From: JBMOLL01 sp049325415
GTDB lineage: Bacteria > Bacteroidota > Bacteroidia > Bacteroidales > GCA-2748055
Reading direction: 5' to 3'
Length of the DNA: 64,000 nucleotides
NCBI GenBank assembly: GCA_049325415.1
Contig: JBMOLL010000046.1
Location: 20,855-84,854 of the forward strand
The position numbers and the translations under genes are program-made. Below the pieces are notes generated by a model, which worked only from the letters and a program-made list of their open reading frames with translations, had not been told where the DNA came from and did no database searches. Below are positions 27,205 through 34,110 of the stretch, one piece after another. How positions within the stretch are numbered: position 1 is the stretch's first letter; each line of letters opens with the position of its first letter.

Positions 27205-28452
27205 TTAAAGAGGGGCACGCCGGAAAGGCATGGTCATGCAGCGTGCTCCGCCACCCCCTCGCGATAGCTCGGAGCCGTCGATCGTGATCACAGCTTTGGA
27301 GTTTTCGCCCGGGGTAGTGCGCCCGTCGAGAAAATCCCTGGCCCTGATGATCTCAAAGCCATTCCTGTTCAGACTGTCGAGGGTATGGATGTTCCGGTTA
27401 TACCCGATGATCTTTCCGGGGGCGTAGGCGAAGAAGTTTGCACCGGAGTGCCATTGTTCACGTTCCTGGTTGAGCGGGTCACGGTCGCCGCCACAGAAGG
27501 AGGGCTTCAGGTCCATCCCGAGTGTTCGAAGGGCAGCAGTGAGGGAGGAAACACTTTCTATGGATTTCACGTTCCCGTTATCGACCGTTATATGCACGGT
27601 TTCATAGCGGTTGGGCTTAAGGATCAGCGGTTCGTACACCATACATGCATCCTGATCCAGGAGAGTGAAGACCATGTCGAGGTGAATGAACGATTCCGGT
27701 TCTCTGGGCAGTTCCTGCACAATGACATGGAAGCGGGGCAGGCGTTCTTTCATCTGGCTGATGATGAAATCGACCCCCTGAGGGGAGGTCCGTGCACCGA
27801 TCCCGATGAGCAGGATATCTTCCCGGGCCACCAGCAGATCGCCACCTTCAATAGTAATGAGATCCCGGAGTTTCTCATCTTCCGAAGGATTGATGGTCCT
27901 TACCCTGAATTCGGGATGATAATCGAATATGGCCTGCATGATCATTGCTTCACGTTCCCTGACGCGGCTGGCCATTTTTCCGGTGAAGACCCGGTCGTGC
28001 ACGGCGATGGAGGCATCCCGCGTGAAAAAGAAGTTATGCAAGGGCCTGAGCGAGAAACTTTCCTTGCTCAGAAAACTGGTCAGGCTGTTACGCGTTAGCG
28101 GTACGCCCTGGATTAAAAGACGGGCCAGTTCATCCGGAGCAACGGCCAGAAACTGATCGATCAGGTCCGATTGTCCTTCGTTGTAGCAGGTCTTTTTTAT
28201 GATCTTTTCCCTGATCTCTTCCGATTTCAGGATATCGGTGAGCAGATCGGTCACCCTGTAGGTCTGGGTGACCCGCTGAAGGATGCATTCCAGCTGGTTA
28301 TACTCCTTCCGGGCAACGGCAAGGTTCAGGATATCGCTGTAAAGCGCACGTTCGGCATTCAGCGGGGTCATATTCTCCACTTCAGGTCCGGGAGGATGCA
28401 GGATCACTCCTTCGAGACGACCGATCTCTGAACAAATCCGGACTTTTGACAT
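27205..28452 (-). CDS. arcA: Arginine deiminase
   Basis: 415 residues, normal for arginine deiminase, which hydrolyses arginine to citrulline and ammonia. The N terminus (SEIGRLEGVILHPPGPE), the FTRDASIAVHD segment, the IEGGDLLVA motif and the C-terminal GGGGARCMTMP, with the nucleophilic Cys near residue 405, are all present. arcB and arcC are not adjacent, so citrulline may be used elsewhere or by unlinked genes. The following genes on the same strand, further upstream, encode a LysO-type exporter. Confidence 0.93.
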   Translation of the reverse strand: MSKVRICSEIGRLEGVILHPPGPEVENMTPLNAERALYSDILNLAVARKEYNQLECILQRVTQTYRVTDLLTDILKSEEIREKIIKKTCYNEGQSDLIDQFLAVAPDELARLLIQGVPLTRNSLTSFLSKESFSLRPLHNFFFTRDASIAVHDRVFTGKMASRVREREAMIMQAIFDYHPEFRVRTINPSEDEKLRDLITIEGGDLLVAREDILLIGIGARTSPQGVDFIISQMKERLPRFHVIVQELPREPESFIHLDMVFTLLDQDACMVYEPLILKPNRYETVHITVDNGNVKSIESVSSLTAALRTLGMDLKPSFCGGDRDPLNQEREQWHSGANFFAYAPGKIIGYNRNIHTLDSLNRNGFEIIRARDFLDGRTTPGENSKAVITIDGSELSRGGGGARCMTMPFRRAPL

Positions 28453-28488
28453 AGCAAAACCTGTTTAGCAGTATTCCTGATGAGGGAT

Positions 28489-28519
28489 CAAAGATAGCTT
28501 TTTATAGCAAAATGTTCAA
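28489..28519 (-). promoter_or_regulatory. Promoter of arcA
   Basis: On the minus strand TTG at 28519-28517, a 20-bp spacer and TATCTTTG at 28496-28489, 36 bp before the ATG. Confidence 0.55.
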
Positions 28520-28581
28520 TCCGACCGGGAAAACAGGGGCAGATAGCGGCCGGAAGGAAAAGGTCGGCCGGGCTGTCTGTT

Positions 28582-29187
28582 TCAGAAAAGGCGGTAGGTT
28601 GCCGAGACGAGAAAGGGAACGAGGATGGTGAGGATGACCCCGTGGACCATGGCATGAAGAACATACTGCTTCCCCGAGGTCTGAAGGATAACAGGGAGTG
28701 TGGTGTCCATGGATGTGGCACCTCCGGAGGAGATCGGAGCAAGAGCCCCCAGCCAGGCGGGGAGAAAGGGAGCCAGCAGAAGGGTGAGGGTCTCACGGGC
28801 AATATTTGCCAGAAGGGCGATGACCCCGAGTTCTTCGCCCGAAAGGTCGGTGAGGATAATACTGGACAGGCTGTAATAGCCCATGCCCAGGCCTGCAGCC
28901 ATGGCTTCGCCGGCCGTCAGATCGCTGAAAAGGAGGTTATACAGCGATACACCGAGAAAGGTACCGGCAATGGTGGACAGGGGAACAAACAGGATCCTAA
29001 GCCTGAGCGAACGAAGGATCTCAGGCAGGCGCGGGTCGGCTCCCAGGCTGAATCCAACCGTCAGTAGCAAAAGATACAGGGCGACGGTTGCCGCTCCGCT
29101 TACCGGTAAATTGTCATGGCCGGTGAGAAGGATCCCGGCAGGAACCCCGAGCAGGAAAAGGCCCAGGTATCGGAGGCTTGTTTTCAT
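28582..29187 (-). CDS. LysO-family exporter, C-terminal part as separate protein
   Basis: 201 residues from the ATG at 29187. This start is supported by a 4-bp ATGA overlap with the upstream gene; an earlier in-frame start would overlap by 28 bp. The sequence is hydrophobic with about six helices and carries the LysO hallmarks MGYYSLSSI and SSGGATSMDTTLP. In E. coli LysO is one protein that exports lysine and thialysine. Here it pairs with a separately encoded N-terminal half. Substrate in this organism is inferred. Confidence 0.85.
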   Translation of the reverse strand: MKTSLRYLGLFLLGVPAGILLTGHDNLPVSGAATVALYLLLLTVGFSLGADPRLPEILRSLRLRILFVPLSTIAGTFLGVSLYNLLFSDLTAGEAMAAGLGMGYYSLSSIILTDLSGEELGVIALLANIARETLTLLLAPFLPAWLGALAPISSGGATSMDTTLPVILQTSGKQYVLHAMVHGVILTILVPFLVSATYRLF

Positions 29188-29456
29188 TTCTTCCTGAAGA
29201 ATATATACCATGTCACTGTAGCTGTCAACAGGCTTCCTGCAATGGCAAACAGGGCAATCAGCAGGGCTGTCAGACCCAGGGTATCGATATGGGAACGGAT
29301 CTCCCGGTTCATGCCCACCCCGGTGCCGAGAAGGAATAGAAGGAGGCCGACAGCGATGCCCGACAGACGTTCGGATATGCGTCTCGGTTTTTCCCTTTTA
29401 CGGAAGATCAGGCCCAGGATAATTCCTGCAGCAAATATGGCCAGTATGGCTAACAT
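29184..29456 (-). CDS. LysO-family exporter, N-terminal part as separate protein
   Basis: 90 residues with three hydrophobic helices (about 1-17, 30-47, 60-85), matching the DUF340/LysO N-terminal domain. It has a TACTTTTG box just upstream. Its stop overlaps the start of the C-terminal part as ATGA, so the two are translated together and presumably assemble into one exporter. A clean start and stop argue against a recent frameshift. Confidence 0.78.
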   Translation of the reverse strand: MLAILAIFAAGIILGLIFRKREKPRRISERLSGIAVGLLLFLLGTGVGMNREIRSHIDTLGLTALLIALFAIAGSLLTATVTWYIFFRKK

Positions 29457-29472
29457 CGGCTGAAAAATTTTT

Positions 29473-29480
29473 CAAAAGTA
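29473..29480 (-). promoter_or_regulatory. -7 box of the LysO gene pair
   Basis: On the minus strand TACTTTTG, an exact TAnnTTTG match, 16 bp before the ATG. Confidence 0.5.
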
Positions 29481-29583
29481 GAAAATCCGGCTGACTGCTT
29501 GTCAGGAAATATTAATTATGCATGAAGATTTGGGAAAAAAGCTGCGGATCCGGGAAGGCGGGATCCCTGATCAAACCTGCTGC

Positions 29584-29775
29584 TCAGCCGTGAAAACCGT
29601 TTCTTCGGTGCGACCCGTCACAAAAAGGCTTATCGGCTGATCCTCCGCAACGGCACAGGTAAGCCGGGGAGGAGATGGTGATCTCTTTACCGTTCTGATC
29701 GACAATGATAAAGTTGCCGGTCACTTCGAGCGGACCGTTTTCTTTAACCCTGAACTGTGCGTTGATATTTTTCAT
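29584..29775 (-). CDS. CDGSH iron-sulfur domain protein
   Basis: 63-residue protein with one CDGSH-type site: LCRCGGSADKPFCDGSH (residues about 40-56), giving the three Cys and one His that bind a labile [2Fe-2S] cluster. No membrane anchor. Its start overlaps the stop of the upstream gene as ATGA, so it is translated with the Fer4/CDGSH fusion protein. The role is probably redox or cluster transfer; the partner protein is unknown. Confidence 0.88.
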   Translation of the reverse strand: MKNINAQFRVKENGPLEVTGNFIIVDQNGKEITISSPAYLCRCGGSADKPFCDGSHRRNGFHG

Positions 29776-30272
29776 CCCCTGTTTTCTGCTGTAAATCCGA
29801 CTTTACGATGAGTACCATCACAATAAGGCATATTCCGGGAGTGCCCGCAGCGGCAGAATGAAGTCATCATCATCGATTTCAGCTCATTACCCCCGGTTCC
29901 GATGATCCGGAAATCACCTTCCACCACGATCGGGCCATCTTTCATGATCTGTATCCGAACGGGTTTGCCGGAAGGATCTTCATCAATACTGTCAGGAGTA
30001 ATTTCCTCCACACCCGCTGCATCGCTGTAATCAATGGTGTGGGTATCCAGATCCCGGTTGTATTTCCAGATCAGTGCCTGTGTCGGACATTTATTCACCA
30101 CCTCGATGATCCGGCGTGTCGGGGCACCTTTCATATTAACCCATGGGCGTTTACCCGGGTTGAATACCTCCAGCAGTTCCCTGAAACAGGTGGTGGCATG
30201 GATGCATTTAGCCGGCTTCCAGAACACGGTAATTTCACCGTTGGTATATTGTCGGTTCCTGGGATCGTCCAT
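29772..30272 (-). CDS. Fer4_19 plus CDGSH fusion iron-sulfur protein
   Basis: 166 residues. The N-terminal half is a divergent single-cluster 4Fe-4S domain (CIHATTCF near residues 23-30, then CPTQAL near 62). The C-terminal third is a CDGSH-like domain, FCRCGHSRNMPYCDGTH (about 139-155), with Thr for the usual Ser. It precedes and overlaps by 4 bp a second, stand-alone CDGSH gene. A cytoplasmic electron-transfer or cluster-delivery role is inferred. Confidence 0.85.
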   Translation of the reverse strand: MDDPRNRQYTNGEITVFWKPAKCIHATTCFRELLEVFNPGKRPWVNMKGAPTRRIIEVVNKCPTQALIWKYNRDLDTHTIDYSDAAGVEEITPDSIDEDPSGKPVRIQIMKDGPIVVEGDFRIIGTGGNELKSMMMTSFCRCGHSRNMPYCDGTHRKVGFTAENRG

Positions 30273-30372
30273 TCGTTATTCGCTTATACCTCTCATAAAC
30301 AAGTTCCGGTGGGATATGTTCACTGTCACGGGGATCTGAAAACACCCTTTAACAGGATAGTCTTTTGCAATG

Positions 30373-30458
30373 TTAAGAAAATATTAAGCAAAGCCCGTTA
30401 ATTTAAGAAACTGATAACATGCTGTTGATATTGAAGTAAAAGTACAGTACTTACTTTG
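30373..30458 (+). promoter_or_regulatory. Promoter with 11-bp spaced TTAA-type repeats
   Basis: A -7 box TTACTTTG lies at 30451-30458. Upstream are TTAAG at 30373 and 30384 (11 bp apart), and TTAAG at 30403, ATAAC at 30414 and TTGAT at 30425 (11 bp apart each). Repeats every 11 bp are the layout of PhoB/OmpR-type operators. The same arrangement precedes the next two genes. Confidence 0.55.
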
Positions 30459-30480
30459 TGTCATACAAAAGAGAAAAACA

Positions 30481-30831
30481 ATGAAAAGAATTTTCACCTT
30501 AATTATCGCTGCCGTCGCAACGACTGCTCTTTTTGCCGGATCACCTGTCATTGAAGGCCGGATCACGGATGCTTCAACCGGTGAATCGCTTACAGGAGTA
30601 AAAATAATTGTTGAGCAGACCGGCACCCAGGTGATTACGGATTTCGACGGTTATTTCCGGATCAGTGAGATGCCCGAAGGATCAACGGTTAAATTGAGTT
30701 ATCTTTCCTACCAGACGAAAGAAGTGACCATCGACAAGGCAGAGAACGGATTTCTGAATATTGAAATGGAATCGGTGGGTGCCTTCAGAACAGCCGGTGA
30801 GGTTACTGCCAGCAACGGGCCTGCGAAATAA
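30481..30831 (+). CDS. Small secreted CarboxypepD_reg-like domain protein
   Basis: 116 residues: a signal peptide (about 1-19) and a single carboxypeptidase-regulatory-like beta-sandwich (PVIEGRITDASTGESLTGV to about residue 95), followed by a short polar tail. The domain resembles the N-terminal extension of the TonB receptor encoded next, including the TDFDGYF motif seen there as TDFDGNY. It may be periplasmic and work with that receptor, but this is inference from similarity, adjacency and the shared promoter layout. It ends in its own terminator. Confidence 0.75.
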   Translation: MKRIFTLIIAAVATTALFAGSPVIEGRITDASTGESLTGVKIIVEQTGTQVITDFDGYFRISEMPEGSTVKLSYLSYQTKEVTIDKAENGFLNIEMESVGAFRTAGEVTASNGPAK

Positions 30832-30863
30832 ATCAGGATACAGGATTTAGTTAAAAATAGTGC

Positions 30864-30898
30864 AGCATCGTCCGATAGGACGGTGCTTTTTTGTTTTT
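30864..30898 (+). terminator. Terminator of the small CRD protein gene
   Basis: AGCATCGTCC and GGACGGTGCT form a 10-bp stem (one G-T pair) around a GATA loop, followed by TTTTTTGTTTTT after the stem. Confidence 0.88.
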
Positions 30899-31004
30899 GG
30901 CCGGGCCAGGGGGAGTTTCAAATGAGGATTCCGATCCGAAGGGTCCTTCTTGTGAAGAGATTATTCCACCCCGGAATCAGCACCCGAAGCTCCACCTCTC
31001 CCTG

Positions 31005-31090
31005 TTAAGATTGGCTTAACATGCAGCTAAAGATTTAAAACAGGGATAATACAATCCTTACAAAGAGGTGACATTGCCGGAGTTACTTTG
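31005..31090 (+). promoter_or_regulatory. Promoter with 11-bp spaced TTAA-type repeats
   Basis: TTACTTTG at 31083-31090 is identical to the box of the preceding gene. Upstream: TTAAG at 31005, TTAAC at 31016, CTAAA at 31027; then TTAAA at 31035, ATAAT at 31046, CTTAC at 31057. Offsets from the -7 box (-78, -67, -56; -48, -37, -26) equal those of the 30481 gene. Confidence 0.55.
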
Positions 31091-31115
31091 TGAAAATTTT
31101 CAAATACACCGGTCA

Positions 31116-33977
31116 ATGAAACAGCACCTGCTTATTTTCCTTTTTTCCATATTAACCTTTTCATTATCTGCCCAGGGAGGATCCGTATCCGGAAACGTTT
31201 CGGATGAGGCTACGGGTGAGACACTGATCGGAGCGACGGTAATGATCCAGGGTACCACCCAGGGCACCATCACCGATTTTGACGGGAATTACCTTTTAAA
31301 AGGAATTGCACCGGGAGATTATAACCTGATCATATCCTATATCTCCTATGAGAAACAGCTGATCAGGATTTCCGTCAGACCGGGCGAGAATACCAGCCTC
31401 GACGTAAAACTGAAAAGCATGGTTATTGGTGTGGAAGAGGTCACCGTTACCGCCACGCGAAAGACCGATACCGAAGCGGCTATTATTTCCACTATTAAGA
31501 ATATCGATATCATCGCAAACGGGATCAGTGCCGACCAGATCAGCAAGTCGCAGGATTCCGATGCGGCCCAGGTGATGCGGAGAGTTCCCGGGATTACCAT
31601 AACCGACGGGAAGTTTGTTGTAGTGAGGGGGCTCATTGAACGTTACAACTCCGTTCTGCTCAATGGCAGTACAGCCCCTTCATTCGAAGCAGACAAGAGA
31701 GCCTTCTCCTTTGATGCCGTGCCAAGCGGAATGATTGATAATATCCTGATCTACAAAAGTCCCGCGCCGGAATTACCCGCCGACTTCAGTGGTGCCGCCA
31801 TCAACATCATCACCAGGAACAATGCAGATGAAAACAGTCTGAAGCTCAGCTATTCAGCAGGTTACAGGCAGAACGCAACCTTTAACAAGGATTTCCAGCG
31901 ATACAAGGGGGGGAAGCTTGACTGGCTGGGTGTTGATGACGGCACCAGGGCCATTCCCGAAGGAACACCCAATAAGGAACAGTGGTCGGCGCTTTATAAT
32001 TTTAACGACTTCGAGGATTATCTTGTAAAGACCGACAGCCTTGTAAATTTCTCCAGGGCCTTTAACACCATCTGGTCGCCCGTGGCAAAAGCACCACTGC
32101 CTGATCAGTCTCTGAGCCTGACGCTGCAGCGGAGGTTTCTGCTTGGCAGGGTTTCGGTGGGAAACATTACGGCACTTAGTTACCGGAATGAAAATAACTA
32201 TTACCAGGTCAACCGGCGCGAGTACTCCGGTTTTGATGTCGCCCGACAGGTCATGCTGGAGAACTTTAATTTCAGTGATCTGAAATCGGTGAACGAGGTG
32301 AATGCCGGTCTTATCCATAACTGGAATTTTATCTTTGGTAACAACCAGAAGCTGGAGTTCAACAACTTTGTGAATAATATCGGCGAGAATGTCACTTCAC
32401 TTCGTTCGGGAGTTGATAACTATGACGGGGAGACGCTGAAATCGATCAATCTCTGGTTCCGGCAGCGTTTTGTTTATTCAGGACAGCTTTCATTAAAACT
32501 GCATTTCAACGACGATAATACAAACATACATGTATTCGGAGGCTATTCCCATTCGCTGAATAACCGGCCCGACGACCGCAGGTTGTTTTTCGTACAGAAC
32601 AGCAGCACAGAGAAGTATTACATGGAGTTGCAGAGTGTGGCAACAAATGTGAAGAACGGGGGAAGATTGTATATCGGGCTTGATGAAGCGATCGCCAATG
32701 CCGGGGTGAATTTTGAGCAGAAGTTCAGGGTATTCGGTGATCAGCCCTGGTCGCTTAAAGCGGGTTTTCTGTATGATATGAAGGTCAGGGATTACGGAAC
32801 AAGACTGCTGGGTGTGGTGACGCCGACCCCGAACAGTGTGGGTGTAAATCTGTATTTACCCGTGGATTCCATTATGCAGACCTCCAATTTTTACTTTGAC
32901 CAGAGCGCTACTCCAAAGCGAACCTCAGGTCTGGCTTATAAAGAAGGAACCAAAGCCAGCGACAGTTATTCGGCCGAAGACAGGAACATTGCTGCTTACC
33001 TGGCTTTGAAAGTGCCGTTCGGAAAGCACCTGAACCTTTACGGAGGTGTGCGGATGGAGCATTTTACCCGAAACCTCTATTCAGGGCTTTCAGTGATTTC
33101 CGGACAGAGCGATACCCTGAGCCTGCTGACAAGAGACACGATCAATTTCTTTCCCTCAGCTAATCTGATCTATACCATTAACGAAAGAAACATCGTGAGG
33201 GCGTCGTACGGGCTCACCACGAACCGGCCGGAATTCAGGGAAATGTCGTCCATCGTTTATGAAGATTTCGACATGAACGTGCTGATCCATGGTAATCCGG
33301 ATCTTTTATCCTCTTACACCCATAATTATGACCTGAAATATGAATTTTATCCCAACCTGGGAGAGATGTTGTCGGTATCATTGTTTTACAAGCATTTTAT
33401 CAATCCGATCGAGTTATTCCTGTTCCCCTCGGGAACCGGTTATGATTATGTGCCTTTCAACACCGAAGAAGCGTACAGTGCAGGGATCGAAATGGATGCC
33501 AGGAAGACCCTTTCCGGCCTGGCGAATTCATCCTCCTTCCTGCGTTACCTGAAGGATTTTACGGTTATTTTCAATTCTTCGCTGATCATGAGCGTAATCA
33601 ATACCAATAAGGAATTCGCTCTCGACAGTGTCAGGATCATGCAGGGACAATCACCCACCATTGTAAACCTGGCCCTGTATTACAAATCGCCTGACAATGG
33701 CTGGATGGCCAGTCTGACTTACAATCGTATCGGGCGGAGGATAGCTTTTGCCGGAAGTCCGAATAATCCCCATACCTGGGAGTTACCCAGGAACTCACTC
33801 GACCTGACTGTTTCTCGTCAATTCGGACGCTTTGAACTAAAGGCCGGAGTGAAGGATCTTCTCAATTCACCGGTGAGGTACGTGCAGTACTATGGTGAGA
33901 ACGCCGATATTGAGGCGGAAACCTATTTCTACCATACCAACCGGAAATTCACCCTGAGTGCTGCGCTTAAACTTTAG
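31116..33977 (+). CDS. TonB-dependent receptor with N-terminal CRD
   Basis: 953 residues from the ATG at 31116, which begins a clear signal peptide (MKQHLLIFLFS, cleavage after LSAQ) and lies 26 bp after the -7 box; an earlier GTG would place the box inside the gene. Domains: carboxypeptidase-regulatory-like (about 22-105), TonB plug (about 125-245; QVMRRVPGITITDG, VVVRGL), then a 22-strand barrel to the C terminus. It imports a large or scarce nutrient across the outer membrane with TonB energy. No SusD partner is present. Substrate unknown; the promoter suggests a starvation response. Confidence 0.92.
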   Translation: MKQHLLIFLFSILTFSLSAQGGSVSGNVSDEATGETLIGATVMIQGTTQGTITDFDGNYLLKGIAPGDYNLIISYISYEKQLIRISVRPGENTSLDVKLKSMVIGVEEVTVTATRKTDTEAAIISTIKNIDIIANGISADQISKSQDSDAAQVMRRVPGITITDGKFVVVRGLIERYNSVLLNGSTAPSFEADKRAFSFDAVPSGMIDNILIYKSPAPELPADFSGAAINIITRNNADENSLKLSYSAGYRQNATFNKDFQRYKGGKLDWLGVDDGTRAIPEGTPNKEQWSALYNFNDFEDYLVKTDSLVNFSRAFNTIWSPVAKAPLPDQSLSLTLQRRFLLGRVSVGNITALSYRNENNYYQVNRREYSGFDVARQVMLENFNFSDLKSVNEVNAGLIHNWNFIFGNNQKLEFNNFVNNIGENVTSLRSGVDNYDGETLKSINLWFRQRFVYSGQLSLKLHFNDDNTNIHVFGGYSHSLNNRPDDRRLFFVQNSSTEKYYMELQSVATNVKNGGRLYIGLDEAIANAGVNFEQKFRVFGDQPWSLKAGFLYDMKVRDYGTRLLGVVTPTPNSVGVNLYLPVDSIMQTSNFYFDQSATPKRTSGLAYKEGTKASDSYSAEDRNIAAYLALKVPFGKHLNLYGGVRMEHFTRNLYSGLSVISGQSDTLSLLTRDTINFFPSANLIYTINERNIVRASYGLTTNRPEFREMSSIVYEDFDMNVLIHGNPDLLSSYTHNYDLKYEFYPNLGEMLSVSLFYKHFINPIELFLFPSGTGYDYVPFNTEEAYSAGIEMDARKTLSGLANSSSFLRYLKDFTVIFNSSLIMSVINTNKEFALDSVRIMQGQSPTIVNLALYYKSPDNGWMASLTYNRIGRRIAFAGSPNNPHTWELPRNSLDLTVSRQFGRFELKAGVKDLLNSPVRYVQYYGENADIEAETYFYHTNRKFTLSAALKL

Positions 33978-33996
33978 GAAACACCGGGGCGGAATA

Positions 33997-34086
33997 TTAA
34001 GATTCCGCTAACGTCTTCCTATGTTTTTATTAATGATTTGATAAGTTTTAGTAAACGGGTTAAGCGCTCAATATCAGGTAATTTTG
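33997..34086 (+). promoter_or_regulatory. Promoter with six in-phase TTAA-type elements
   Basis: TAATTTTG at 34079-34086 is an exact -7 box. TTAAG 33997, CTAAC 34008, CTATG 34019, TTAAT 34030, ATAAG 34041 and TAAAC 34052 all start 11 bp apart. The first two overlap a hairpin at 33989-34008 (GCGGAAT and complement), which may be the terminator of the receptor gene, so those two could be coincidental. Confidence 0.5.
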
Positions 34087-34110
34087 TAGCAAATCAAAAC
34101 CACATGTATT

